Shown here: one piece after another, positions 7,246 to 17,500 of the stretch | How the letters are laid out: each line of letters opens with the position of its first letter | How positions within the stretch are numbered: position 1 is the first letter of the stretch | Assembly (NCBI GenBank): GCA_023381515.1 | Contig: JAMCQI010000082.1 | Location: 1 to 24,277, forward strand | Reading direction: 5' to 3' | DNA from: Chloroflexota bacterium | GTDB taxonomy: Bacteria > Chloroflexota > Anaerolineae > UBA4142 | DNA: 24,277 bases | Position numbers and translations under genes: made by a program | The notes under the pieces: generated by a model | What the model was told of the DNA's origin: nothing | The model's database searches: none | The model's input: the letters and a program-made list of their open reading frames with translations, nothing else

Positions 7246-9882
7246 ATGAAATCCAAAACGACCAGATCTGTCAAGACAAGAAGTAAGACCAAACGGGCCG
7301 GCGCACAAAAGGACGGAAAGCAGAGGGCTTCCGCAGAGGCTGCGTCCGCTAAGGTAAACGCTCGAAAGGCGACGCAGGAAACGTCCCGTCCGGCTGCGCC
7401 CGAAGAGGAAAAGCGGAAAAGGTACATCGCAACCGAGATTGAAAAGAAATGGCAGCCGCGGTGGGAAGCAGACCATCTGTGGCATACAGATTTGCAGAAT
7501 ACCACGAACAAGTTTTTCTTCTTGACCATGTACCCCTATCCGAGCGGTGATCTGCACATCGGACACTGGTATGCGATGGCCCCGAGTGATACCAAGGTAC
7601 GATACCTGCGTATGACGGGAAAGAACGTTTTCTTCCCAATTGGTTTTGATGCGTTTGGCCTACCTGCCGAGAATGCGGCGATCAAGCGCGGCATTCATCC
7701 GTACAAGTGGACCATGGACAACATTGCCAACATGCGACGCCAGCTGCACACGATGGGCGCTACCTTCGACTGGGAGCGCGAGGTCGTCACGTGCGATCCG
7801 CGCTATTACAGGTGGAACCAATGGTTCTTCGTCGAAATGTTCAAGCGCGGGCTGGCATACAAGAAGATGGCGGCGGTAGATTGGTGCCCGAAGGACCAGA
7901 CTGTGCTGGCGCGCGAGCAGGTGATCGGGCCCGAGCGGCTGTGCGAGCGTTGCGATACTCCGGTGGTCAAAAAGGACCTGGAACAGTGGTTCTTGAGAAT
8001 CACCGCTTACGCAGATGAACTGCTAGACTTTACCCATCTCGATTGGCCGGAAAAGGTGAAAACGCTGCAATCCAATTGGATTGGGAGAAGCGAGGGCGTG
8101 CAGTTTACCATGCAGGTGGCGGATTCGAACGCCAGTGTTGACGTGTTCACGACGCGGCAGGACACTGTCTTTGGAATGACCTTTGCCGTACTGGCTCCGG
8201 AGCACTCGTTGGTGGAGCAAATCACGACACCGGATCGCAAGGGAGAGGTGGAAGCCTATGTCTTCAAGACGCGGAGAGAGACGGAAATAGATCGTCTATC
8301 GACAGAGAAGGTACGCGATGGCGTCTTTACGGGTGCGTACGCCATCAACCCGATGAATGGGGCGCGAGTGCCGATCTGGATTGGCGACTATGTCCTGACG
8401 ACCTATGGGACGGGAGCTATTATGGGTGTCCCGGCCCATGACGAGCGCGACTATGATTTTGCCCGGCGCTATGGCCTAGGCATCCCCGTCGTCATCGCGC
8501 CGCCCAACTGGACTGGTGAGCCACTGGATGCGGCCTATACGGAACCGGGAATCATGGTGAATTCGGGCGAGTTCGACGGAATGGACTCGGAACGGGGCAA
8601 GGCCGAAATCGCAAAGGTGATGGAGGAGCGGGGCATCGGCAAGCGGACGGTCAATTATCGCCTGCGGGATTGGCTAATCTCACGCCAGCGCTACTGGGGG
8701 ACACCAATCCCGGTGGTCTATTGCCCGGAGCATGGAATTCAGACCGTACCCGAAGATGAACTGCCCGTCGTCCTGCCGCTAGAAGGTGTGGAATTTGTTC
8801 CAACGGGCGAGTCGCCACTGGTAAAGCACAAAGAGTTCCAATACGGCAAGTGTCCCATATGTGGTAGGCCGGCTCGGCGAGAGACGGACACGATGGATAC
8901 TTTCGTGGATTCGTCGTGGTACCAGTATGACTATCTGGACCCGTATAACATACAGGTGCCTATCAACAGGGCGCGGACAGAAACATGGCTGCCTGTGGAC
9001 CAGTACACGGGCGGCGTCGAGCATGCCGTCATGCACCTGTTATATACGCGTTTCTGGACCAAGATGATGCGTGACCTGGGTCTGATCCATTTCGACGAGC
9101 CAATGTTGCGTCTGTACAATCAGGGCACCATTCTGACGGGCGGGATGCGCATGAGCAAGTCCCGCGGGAATGTCGTCGCGCCCGACCCGTACGTCCAATC
9201 GCTTGGAGCTGATACTGTCCGTGTTTATCTGATGTTCATCGGGCCATGGGATCAGGGAGGCGACTGGGATGACTCGGGGATCGGAGGGGTGCACCGCTGG
9301 CTGCAACGTGTCTGGACGTTAGTGAATGAGACGGCCGGCGAGGGCACGGCAGCAGGAAAGAGCACCGAACAGCGCGACCTGGCGCCAGGTGACGAGCGAG
9401 AGCTGCGGCGCAAGACTCACCAGACGATCAAACGCGCAACCGACGACATGGAGGGTTTTCGGTTCAATACGATGGTCGCCGCGTTGATGGAATTCACGAA
9501 CTATCTGCAGAAAGCGCGTGAGACCGCGTCGGTAAACATGGAGGCATGGCGAGAGGCGATCAATTCGTTGCTCTTGATGTTGGCGCCGAGCGCGCCACAT
9601 CTGGCAGAGGAGCTCTGGTCCCGGATCGGCGGACCCTACAGCATTCATCAGCAAGCCTGGCCCAAGTGGGATCCGAAGCTGGCAGCCGAGGAGATGATGA
9701 CGCTGGCGGTGCAGGTCAATGGCAAGGTGCGTGACCGGATCGAGTTGCCGGCCGGAGCGACCGAGGCCGAGGTAAAGCAAGCAGCTATGGCCTCTGCGAA
9801 CGTTCACCGGCATTTGGAAGGCAAAGCGCCGGCTCAGGTCATCTACGTGCCCGGGCGGCTGGTAAGCATCGTTGTCAGGTAG
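7246..9882 (+). CDS. leuS: Leucyl-tRNA synthetase
   Basis: 878 residues. ATG 7246 is chosen because GGGGAG (7233-7238) lies 7 nt upstream; the in-frame TTG at 7231 is less likely. Class I signatures: HIGH at 104-107 (YPSGDLHIGHWYAM) and the KMSKS loop as RMSKS at 635-639. A zinc-type module (DWCPK...CERCD) and the CP1 editing domain with GTGAIMGVPAHDERD (about 388-402) are present, as is a second Cys pair (CPICGR) before the DTMDTFVDSSWY motif. The C-terminal anticodon-binding and tail domains are complete. The first 58 or so residues are an unusual Lys/Arg/Ala-rich extension before the normal start around RYIATEIEKKWQ. It charges tRNA-Leu in the cytoplasm; the upstream T-box with a Leu specifier matches this function. 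Confidence 0.98.
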   Translation: MKSKTTRSVKTRSKTKRAGAQKDGKQRASAEAASAKVNARKATQETSRPAAPEEEKRKRYIATEIEKKWQPRWEADHLWHTDLQNTTNKFFFLTMYPYPSGDLHIGHWYAMAPSDTKVRYLRMTGKNVFFPIGFDAFGLPAENAAIKRGIHPYKWTMDNIANMRRQLHTMGATFDWEREVVTCDPRYYRWNQWFFVEMFKRGLAYKKMAAVDWCPKDQTVLAREQVIGPERLCERCDTPVVKKDLEQWFLRITAYADELLDFTHLDWPEKVKTLQSNWIGRSEGVQFTMQVADSNASVDVFTTRQDTVFGMTFAVLAPEHSLVEQITTPDRKGEVEAYVFKTRRETEIDRLSTEKVRDGVFTGAYAINPMNGARVPIWIGDYVLTTYGTGAIMGVPAHDERDYDFARRYGLGIPVVIAPPNWTGEPLDAAYTEPGIMVNSGEFDGMDSERGKAEIAKVMEERGIGKRTVNYRLRDWLISRQRYWGTPIPVVYCPEHGIQTVPEDELPVVLPLEGVEFVPTGESPLVKHKEFQYGKCPICGRPARRETDTMDTFVDSSWYQYDYLDPYNIQVPINRARTETWLPVDQYTGGVEHAVMHLLYTRFWTKMMRDLGLIHFDEPMLRLYNQGTILTGGMRMSKSRGNVVAPDPYVQSLGADTVRVYLMFIGPWDQGGDWDDSGIGGVHRWLQRVWTLVNETAGEGTAAGKSTEQRDLAPGDERELRRKTHQTIKRATDDMEGFRFNTMVAALMEFTNYLQKARETASVNMEAWREAINSLLLMLAPSAPHLAEELWSRIGGPYSIHQQAWPKWDPKLAAEEMMTLAVQVNGKVRDRIELPAGATEAEVKQAAMASANVHRHLEGKAPAQVIYVPGRLVSIVVR

Positions 9883-9941
9883 GGGTTAGGGCTACCAGGA
9901 CTGCCCAAGAAAAGGTTGCAAACAGCTAACCGAACACAAAT

Positions 9942-9983
9942 CAGGGGGCAGCGACCCGGCTCGGGGCCGCTGCCCCTGTTTTT
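9942..9983 (+). terminator. Intrinsic terminator after leuS
   Basis: The stem GGGGCAGCG/CGCTGCCCC with an inner CCCG/CGGG extension is followed by TGTTTTT (9977-9983). It closes the tRNA/T-box/leuS unit about 60 nt after the leuS stop and separates it from rpoB. Confidence 0.85.
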
Positions 9984-10011
9984 GCGCCCAGAAATGTTAA
10001 GGTATTTTAAC

Positions 10012-10040
10012 TTGACAAAAGGACGGTTTTCTCTTATAAT
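10012..10040 (+). promoter_or_regulatory. Fully consensus promoter of rpoBC
   Basis: TTGACA (10012-10017) and TATAAT (10035-10040) are exactly 17 bp apart, a perfect sigma-70-type promoter, as expected for a highly expressed housekeeping operon. Transcription would start near 10047, leaving an unusually long leader of about 427 nt before the rpoB ATG. Confidence 0.9.
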
Positions 10041-10349
10041 CACCAATTGCTCAATGTTTGTTCAAGATCGGGCGCGAGGCACTGGCGTTGTCGCGGTCGG
10101 TTATTTTTGTTGGTCGGGCGGTTCAAAGATGCTAGCGTCGTGTCTGTTTGCCGGCCGTCTCATGCGCTCTGCCATCATTTGTTTATCTCTTTCCCCCTTG
10201 GCCTCGCCCAACGAGGTAGATGCAGACTGCTGCTCGACGACGGAAAGCATCATGCCTCGCGCTCGATTTGGAGAGGGAGTTCAGTGTGACAAGAATTCCA
10301 TCCCCGACTCTCCCCTACCCGCGTCCACCCGATTGGCCGCGTTGACCTG

Positions 10350-10383
10350 CTGCCGGTTGCTCCCGGCGTGAGCAGCCCGGCAG
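10350..10383 (+). other. Nested hairpin in the rpoB leader, possible attenuator
   Basis: The outer stem CTGCCGG (10350-10356) pairs with CCGGCAG (10377-10383), and inside it TGCTC (10358-10362) pairs with GAGCA (10370-10374). TGTCTCTTT follows directly and is moderately T-rich, so partial termination is conceivable. Weak as a terminator, clear as a stem. Confidence 0.4.
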
Positions 10384-10420
10384 TGTCTCTTTCCCAGCAG
10401 TGAGCGTGCACGGAGGCACG

Positions 10421-10448
10421 AAAAAAATCCCGCGCGTTCGCGCGCGGG
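10421..10448 (-). terminator. Minus-strand intrinsic terminator inside the rpoB leader
   Basis: An 8-bp perfect GC stem (10429-10436 with 10441-10448) is capped by TTCG as read on the plus strand. On the plus side it is preceded by seven A residues and lacks a following T-run. Read on the minus strand it is a GC hairpin followed by seven T residues, the standard terminator form. No minus-strand gene ends here, so it would only stop antisense transcription from rpoB. It may instead be a stable stem near the rpoB ribosome binding site. Confidence 0.5.
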
Positions 10449-10473
10449 GAGCCAAGTTTTGAGGAGTTTGTCG

Positions 10474-13400
10474 ATGAATCAATTAGCGATGACTGCCCCG
10501 GTCAACGGCTTGCAGCCTGATCAAAAGTCGTACGCTCGCATCTCCGATGTCCACGCGATTCCAACACTCATCAAGGTCCAGATCGAATCCTTCGAGTGGT
10601 TCAAGACGGAGGGCCTGCGCGAGCTGTTTGACGAGATTTCTCCGATTGAGTCGTTCAACAAAGAATACAGCTTGTATTTTCCAGGCGATAATGACATCGC
10701 CCGCAAATTGGGTTTAACCTTTTGGTTTGGAGAGCCGAAATACTCTGAGCCGGAGTGCCGCGAAATGGACATGACGTACGCGGCACCCCTCCACCTCAAG
10801 GTCGCTCTCGTGAACAATACAGAAGGCGGCAAGGCCACTGTTCAGGAAGTCTATATGGGCGACTTTCCGCTCATGACTGAGCATGGTACCTTTGTTATCA
10901 ACGGCGCCGAGCGCGTGGTTGTTTCACAGTTGATTCGGTCGCCGGGGGTCTATTTTACGGCGACGGAGGACCGCGCGACCGGACGCGTGCTGTGCGCGGC
11001 CAAACTGATCCCGAACCGCGGCGCATGGCTGGAATTCGAAACCTCCAAGCGCGACGTGTTGTCGGTGAAAGTGGATCGCAAGCGCAAGATACCCGTCACT
11101 TTGCTCTTGAAAGCCGTAGGCGTTGGCGATGGCGTCGACGAAAATTTGATCAACATCTTTGCCGGGGCGGACAACAATCCTGAGCATGAATACATCCGGA
11201 CGACGCTCGAGCGCGATCCCAAGCCGAGCCCCGAGGACTTGAACCGGATTGAGCGGAAAGAGTGGACGCTAGCCGACTTTTCCCTCATGGAGTTCTACAA
11301 GAAACTCCGCCCGGGTGACCCTCCTACCCTCGATAATGCCCGGAACTTTATCACCACGCTTCTCTTCGCCCAGCGGCGCTATGACCTCGGCCGGGTGGGA
11401 CGGCACAAGCTAAACCGGCGACTCTACGGCACCGACGTCCCCTCGGATACGCTGCCGCAGGACCGGACGCTCCGAGCGGATGACCTCGTCAAGGTCGTCG
11501 AGCACATGGTCCTAGTGAACAATGGCGTCTTTGGCGGCGATGACATTGACCACCTCGGCAATCGGCGGGTCAAGACTGTGGGCGAGTTGATTCAGAATCA
11601 CTTGCGGATTGGCCTTTTGAGGTTAGAGCGGGTGGTCCGCGAACGTATGAGCGTCCGTGACCCCGAGCAGATGTCCGCCATCAACCTCATCAATATCCGA
11701 CCTGTGGTGGCCGCGATGCGCGAGTTCTTTGGCGGTTCCCAGCTCTCTCAGTTCATGGACCAAACGAATCCGCTCGCCGAATTGACGCACAAGCGAACCC
11801 TGTCAGCCCTGGGTCCGGGTGGCTTGCGCCGTGAACGCGCGGGATTTGATGTCCGGGACGTTCACCACAGCCACTATGGACGAATTTGTCCGATTGAGAC
11901 GCCTGAGGGTCCGAACATCGGCTTGATCGGCCGCCTCGCAACCTATGGGCGGATCAACGAGTTTGGGTATCTTGAGACGCCGTACCGGATCGTGAAAAAC
12001 GCGGTCCTAAATAAAAAAGATTTGTTGGTCGGGCACATACTGCGCGAAGATGTCGTCGATCCCGACACGAACAAGGTCATCGGCAAGGCCGAGACCCAGG
12101 TGGACGAGGGGTTGGCGGCGAAGTTGGCGGCGTTGCCGCGGGGCACGGAAATTCCGGTCCGCGCGTATGCAACGGATGAAATCGTCTATCTCCCAGCAGA
12201 TGAGGAAGACAAGCATACGGTCGCTCAGGCGAACGCGCGCGTCGACAACCTGGGTCAATTCCTGGACAAGCGCGTCGAGGTGCGCCGCAATCAGACGTTC
12301 CTCACCGATTCGTCAGACCGCGTGGAATATATGGACGTTTCTCCCAAGCAGATTGTGGGAGTTTCGGCGGCTTTGATCCCGTTCCTCGAACATGACGACG
12401 CGAACCGTGCGTTGATGGGCTCGAACATGCAGCGGCAAGCGGTGCCCTTGCTTCGGCCGGAGGCGCCGGTTGTCGGTACAGGAATGGAAGCGCAAGCGGC
12501 GCTCGATTCCGGCCAGGTGATCGTCTCCGACGACGATGGCGAAGTGACGAGTGTCACCGCGAGAGAGATCAAGATTCGCAGCGGCAAGAAGGAGCACGTC
12601 TACACACTACGCAAGTACAACCGCTCGAACCAGTCCACCTGCATTGACCAACGGCCGATCGTTTCCCGTGGGCAAAAAGTGAAAAAGGGGCAGGTCATTG
12701 CCGACAGCTCTTCGACGGATGAAGGGCAGATTGCTCTCGGCCAAAATGTGATCGTCGCGTTCATGAGCTGGGAGGGCGGCAACTATGAGGACGCGATCCT
12801 CATCAGCGAAAAGATGGCGCGGGAGGACAAGTTCTCGAGCATCCATATTGAGAAACATGAGATCGAAGCCCGAGATACCAAGCTCGGCCCCGAAGAGATC
12901 ACCCGCGACATTCCGAACGTGGGCGAGGATGTACTCAAGGACTTGGACGAAGAAGGTATCATTCGAATTGGCGCGGAAGTTGGGCCGGGTGACATCCTGG
13001 TCGGCAAGATCACGCCCAAAGGCGAGACCGATCTCACTCCTGAGGAAAAACTCTTGCGCGCGATCTTTGGCGAAAAGGCACGTGAGGTCAAGGACTCGTC
13101 CCTTCGCCTTCCGCATGGCGAGCGCGGAAAAGTGGTAGACGTCAAGGTCTTTACGCGCGACGAGCACCATGAATTGCCCGCGGGCGTGGACAAATTGGTT
13201 CGTGTCTCGATTGCGCAGCAGCGCAAGATCACCGAAGGGGACAAGATGGCGGGCAGGCACGGAAACAAGGGCGTCATCTCCAAGGTCGTGCCCGTCGAGG
13301 ACATGCCCTATCTGGAGGATGGCACCCCGGTGGATATTATCCTGCACCCGTTGGGCGTCCCGGCGCGGATGAATATCGGCCAGATCTTGGAGACTCACCT

Positions 13401-14496
13401 TGGTTGGGCCGCGGACCGACTTGGTTTCAAGGCCGTGTCGCCTGTCTTTGACGGAGCCGATGAGGCGGAAATCAGTGCCGAGTTGGCCCGAGCCTGGCTG
13501 ATCGATCAGGCGTGGGCAGAGGCAACGGCGCGGGCGTGGACCTGGCTGGAAGAACAGGAATACAACCTCGAAGACCTAAACGACGACGACGAAGCCCGCC
13601 TGCTCTACCTCCAGGACTGGCTGAAAGATTCCGATCGGCGGCGGCTGGCCAATGACAAGGTGTATGCACGGAGAGAGGTACTCCGCGCTTGGCTCAAGGG
13701 CAAGGGTTACGATCCTGAGGATATTCTCTCCTTTGAGGACGACGAGCGCACGCCGGACGAACGGGTCATTGCCGATCGAGCGGCTCGCGTCGCGTGCTAC
13801 AGGCTTTGGCTGGAAGGTTACGGACGATCGGTGTCGCAGAAGACAACGGAAGAACAGCTCCTGGCCGACGTGGAAAAGATCAGCCAAGAGCACAAGGTCC
13901 CGTCACCGACGGCGGGCAAGATGAAATTGTACGATGGCAAGACCGGCATGCCGTACGATCAGCCGGTGACGGTGGGCACCATTTACATGATGAAACTGGC
14001 CCACCTGGTCGAAGACAAAGTGCATGCCCGGTCCACAGGTCCTTACTCACTTGTCACTCAACAACCCTTGGGCGGGAAGGCGCAGTTCGGCGGCCAGCGG
14101 TTTGGCGAAATGGAAGTGTGGGCGCTCGAGGCGTACGGCGCTGCCCATACTCTGCAGGAAATGCTGACGGTCAAGTCGGACGACGTGACCGGACGTGTCA
14201 AGACCTACGAGGCCATTGTCAAAGGCGAAGAGATTCTCGAACCCGGTGTTCCCGAATCGTTCCGCGTTCTCGTCAAAGAATTGCAGTCGCTGGGTCTCGC
14301 CGTTGAAGTCTTCAGCGGGGAAGGCGAGCGGATGCAGTTCGGCAAGGAAGAGAGCGAGGAACGCGTGCCGCAGCTCGGCATGGGGCTGCTGCACGGAGAG
14401 CCAAGCACGCGGACCGAGCGCGAGATCATGCGCGAGCGGTTTGCGCGCGGCGAGGGCATCCGTCGCAATCGCACTTCAGGGACGGAAGAAGATTAA
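10474..14496 (+). CDS. rpoB: RNA polymerase beta subunit
   Basis: 1340 residues from ATG 10474, with GAGGAG 7 nt upstream. Conserved landmarks are all present: the rifampicin region [20 protein letters not shown] followed by TLSALGPGG (Asp, His and Ser at the classical resistance positions are wild type), [14 protein letters not shown], the [10 protein letters not shown] motif, [17 protein letters not shown] and [20 protein letters not shown]. Between VFDGADEAE (991-999) and GKMKLYDG (from 1148) there is an insertion of nearly 150 residues, where E. coli has under 20. It is rich in Trp and acidic residues and contains an internal repeat. The C-terminus continues past the usual end with a short basic/acidic tail. 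It forms the catalytic core with the RpoC protein encoded 23 nt downstream. Wild-type Rif residues suggest drug sensitivity, but this is inference. Confidence 0.98.
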   Translation: MNQLAMTAPVNGLQPDQKSYARISDVHAIPTLIKVQIESFEWFKTEGLRELFDEISPIESFNKEYSLYFPGDNDIARKLGLTFWFGEPKYSEPECREMDMTYAAPLHLKVALVNNTEGGKATVQEVYMGDFPLMTEHGTFVINGAERVVVSQLIRSPGVYFTATEDRATGRVLCAAKLIPNRGAWLEFETSKRDVLSVKVDRKRKIPVTLLLKAVGVGDGVDENLINIFAGADNNPEHEYIRTTLERDPKPSPEDLNRIERKEWTLADFSLMEFYKKLRPGDPPTLDNARNFITTLLFAQRRYDLGRVGRHKLNRRLYGTDVPSDTLPQDRTLRADDLVKVVEHMVLVNNGVFGGDDIDHLGNRRVKTVGELIQNHLRIGLLRLERVVRERMSVRDPEQMSAINLINIRPVVAAMREFFGGSQLSQFMDQTNPLAELTHKRTLSALGPGGLRRERAGFDVRDVHHSHYGRICPIETPEGPNIGLIGRLATYGRINEFGYLETPYRIVKNAVLNKKDLLVGHILREDVVDPDTNKVIGKAETQVDEGLAAKLAALPRGTEIPVRAYATDEIVYLPADEEDKHTVAQANARVDNLGQFLDKRVEVRRNQTFLTDSSDRVEYMDVSPKQIVGVSAALIPFLEHDDANRALMGSNMQRQAVPLLRPEAPVVGTGMEAQAALDSGQVIVSDDDGEVTSVTAREIKIRSGKKEHVYTLRKYNRSNQSTCIDQRPIVSRGQKVKKGQVIADSSSTDEGQIALGQNVIVAFMSWEGGNYEDAILISEKMAREDKFSSIHIEKHEIEARDTKLGPEEITRDIPNVGEDVLKDLDEEGIIRIGAEVGPGDILVGKITPKGETDLTPEEKLLRAIFGEKAREVKDSSLRLPHGERGKVVDVKVFTRDEHHELPAGVDKLVRVSIAQQRKITEGDKMAGRHGNKGVISKVVPVEDMPYLEDGTPVDIILHPLGVPARMNIGQILETHLGWAADRLGFKAVSPVFDGADEAEISAELARAWLIDQAWAEATARAWTWLEEQEYNLEDLNDDDEARLLYLQDWLKDSDRRRLANDKVYARREVLRAWLKGKGYDPEDILSFEDDERTPDERVIADRAARVACYRLWLEGYGRSVSQKTTEEQLLADVEKISQEHKVPSPTAGKMKLYDGKTGMPYDQPVTVGTIYMMKLAHLVEDKVHARSTGPYSLVTQQPLGGKAQFGGQRFGEMEVWALEAYGAAHTLQEMLTVKSDDVTGRVKTYEAIVKGEEILEPGVPESFRVLVKELQSLGLAVEVFSGEGERMQFGKEESEERVPQLGMGLLHGEPSTRTEREIMRERFARGEGIRRNRTSGTEED

Positions 14497-14519
14497 GTCG
14501 AGAATCCTTCGGAGCCACA

Positions 14520-17500
14520 ATGGAATTAACAGATTTCAACGCGATACGAGTTAGCCTTGCATCTCCGGAAGACGTCCGTTCGTGGTCGTACGGGGAGGTT
14601 TTGAAGCCAGAGACGATCAACTACCGCACCTTGCGCCCCGAACGGGATGGTCTGTTTGACGAGCGCATCTTTGGTCCGACGCGTGATTGGGAGTGTGCCT
14701 GCGGCAAATACAAAAAGATTCGAAACCGAGGCATCATCTGCGACAAATGCGGCGTGCAGGTCGCACCCGCGCGCGTGCGGCGCGAACGAATGGGGCATAT
14801 CGAACTGGCTTCGCCGGTTGCGCACTTGTGGTATGTTCGTGGTGTTCCCTCGCGCATTGGGCTGTTGCTCGATCTGTCGCCCCGGCAGCTCGAACGTGTG
14901 CTCTATTTTGCCCAAGTTCTCGTCACGAAGGTAGACGAGGATGCCCGCAAACGCTTCATGCAGCGGCTGAGCAAAGAGACCCAGAACAAAGTACAGGAAT
15001 TGGAAGACAAGGTCGGAGCAGAGACGGACGCACTGCAAGCGCGGCTGGACAAGGAGATGGAAGCGCTGACGCACAAGACCGAGTCAGCCGTCGAAAAGTT
15101 GGAAGACCAGCTGGCGGACAAAACTGACCAGGTGGTAAGCGCGGCCAAAAAGCTAGAGAACCGGATTGACGAAGCTCAGGGCACCGAAATACGCAAGCCG
15201 ATAATCTTCGAACCGACGGGAGAGATCGTCGCCGTCGACGGCGAGATGATCGGCTTGCAGCATCGCAAGAGGCTCAACGGAGTCGTTCAAGCCCATCTTG
15301 CACAAATCGAGCAGGATATCCGCGCCAAACAGGCGGACCGGCGCCTCCTGGTCGATGCAGAGCGAGATCAGAAGCAGCACGCTTTGAGCGAGGAAATTGC
15401 CAAAGTGCGTGAGCGGGTCGACGCGCAGATCGACCGGATCCGCACCGCACACGACGAACGACTGGACGAACTGAAAATGGTCCACGTCGGAGAGGTCATC
15501 AGCGAAGCCGGTTTTCTGGAAATGCGCGAGAAATGGGGCACGCTGTTCGAAGCGAGCATGGGCGCCGATGCCGTTCACTCCATCCTTAAGGGGATTGATC
15601 TTGACAGCGCCGCGCAACAGATCCGGGCGACGATCCGGACGACGCGGTCGAAGCAGAACAAGAAAAAAGAGATCAAGCGCCTACGCGTGGTCGAGTCTTT
15701 GCGGAAATCGGCCAATCGGCCGGAATGGATGATCCTGACGGTGTTGCCGGTGATCCCGCCGGACCTGCGGCCGATGGTGCAGCTGGACGGGGGGCGCTTT
15801 GCGACCTCGGATCTGAACGACCTGTACCGGCGGGTGATCAACCGGAACAACCGGCTGAAGCGGCTCTTGGAACTGGGGGCGCCGGAAGTGATCGTGAACA
15901 ACGAGAAACGGATGCTCCAGGAAGCGGTGGACTCGCTGATCGACAACTCGCAGCGGGGGAAAGCGGTCTCGGCGCGGGGGCAGCGCAAGCTGAAATCCCT
16001 GTCCGACCTGCTCAAAGGCAAGCAGGGGCGCTTTCGGCGGAACCTGTTGGGCAAGCGGGTGGACTATTCGGGGCGGAGCGTGATCGTGGTGGGGCCGCAC
16101 CTGAAACTGCATCAATGCGGGCTGCCGAAGAGCATGGCCTTGGAACTGTTCAAGCCCTTTGTGATGCGGAAGTTGGTCGAATACAACTATGCGCACAACA
16201 TCAAGAGTGCCAAGCGGCTGGTGGACCGGTCGAGTGCGGAGGTGTGGGATGTGCTCGAGGAGATCATCAAGGACCATCCGGTGCTGCTGAACCGGGCGCC
16301 CACGTTGCACCGGCTGGGGATTCAAGCGTTTGAAGTGATCCTGGTGGAGGGGAGCGCCATCCAGATTCACCCGTTGGTGTGTGCCGCCTTCAATGCGGAT
16401 TTTGACGGGGACCAGATGGCGGTGCACGTGCCGCTGTCGGAGGCGGCGAAGGAAGAGGCGCGGCGGCTGATGCTGTCGAGCCACAACCTGTTGAAACCGG
16501 CCTCGGGGGAGCCGATCGTGGAGCCGACCAAGGACATGGTTCTCGGGGTGTACTATCTGACGATGGAGGACAAGACCGAGAAGGGGGCGGGGAAAGCCTT
16601 CTCCTCGCCGGAGGAAGTGGCCCTCGCCTACGACCTGGGGCATGTGCAGCTGCACGCCCCCATCCAGCTGGCCCTGGAAGGGAAGGCGAAGAAGGACGGG
16701 GGGAAGAAGAAGAGCGAGTTGGTGTCGACGACGGTGGGGCGGGTGCTGTTCAACGAGATTCTGCCGACCGAACTGCGGTATGTGAACGAGACGCTGGACA
16801 AGAAAAAGCTGAAAGAGCTGGTGGCGTTGGTGTATGCCAAGCTGGGGCCGGAGGGGACGGCGGAGATCGTGGACCGCATCAAAGAGATTGGGTTTCAGTA
16901 TGCGACGAAGAGCGGGCTGACGATTGCGATCGACGATATCACGGTGCCGGAGGAGAAGCAGGCGATTCTGGCGCGGGTGACGGAGAAGGTGAACGAGGTC
17001 GAGGCGCAGTACCGGCGGGGACTCATCACCGAGGACGAGCAGTATGTCAAGACGGTGGAATTGTGGACGGAGGCGACCGAAGAGATCACCGAGGCGGTGG
17101 CGCAGGGGATGGGGCAGAGTTCGCCCATCCGGGTGATGGCGAATTCGGGGGCGACCAAGGGAGGCTTTCAGCCGATCCGGCAGTTGGCGGGGATGCGGGG
17201 GCTGATGGCGGACCCGGCGGGCCGGATCATTGCGCTGCCGATCAAGAGCAACTTTCGGGAAGGGCTGACGGCGCTGGAATACTTTATCTCGACGCACGGG
17301 GCGCGCAAGGGCTTGGCGGATACGGCGCTGCGGACGGCGGATGCGGGGTATCTGACGCGGCGGCTGGTGGATGTGGCGCAGGAAGTGATCATCAACGAAG
17401 AGGACTGTGGGACGAACCAGGGGATCTGGATCGAGGCGGATTCCAAAGAGCGAACCGGGGAAGAGTTCTCCGAGCGAGTGATCGGCCGGGTGGCGGCGAC

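Larger units (their letters stand above)
10047..10473 (+). other. Long structured 5' leader of rpoB
   Basis: No credible protein-coding gene lies here; the open frames present lack ribosome binding sites and family resemblance. Several stems can be drawn: a small CCTCG/CGAGG hairpin near 10201-10216, a nested hairpin at 10350-10383, and a UUCG-capped GC stem at 10429-10448 just before the rpoB ribosome binding site (GAGGAG, 10461-10466). The leader is a candidate for attenuation, translational feedback or processing, but nothing in it matches a riboswitch class I recognise. Confidence 0.6.

Noticed and set aside
10253..10372. A 39-codon possible leader peptide upstream of rpoB
   Set aside because: The ribosome binding site is poor, the composition is unremarkable and no stalling-type codon run is seen; not enough to call a gene.
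10429..10448. GC hairpin before rpoB as a plus-strand terminator
   Set aside because: The T-run is on the minus-strand side only; on plus it is followed by GGAGCCAAG and then the rpoB ribosome binding site.
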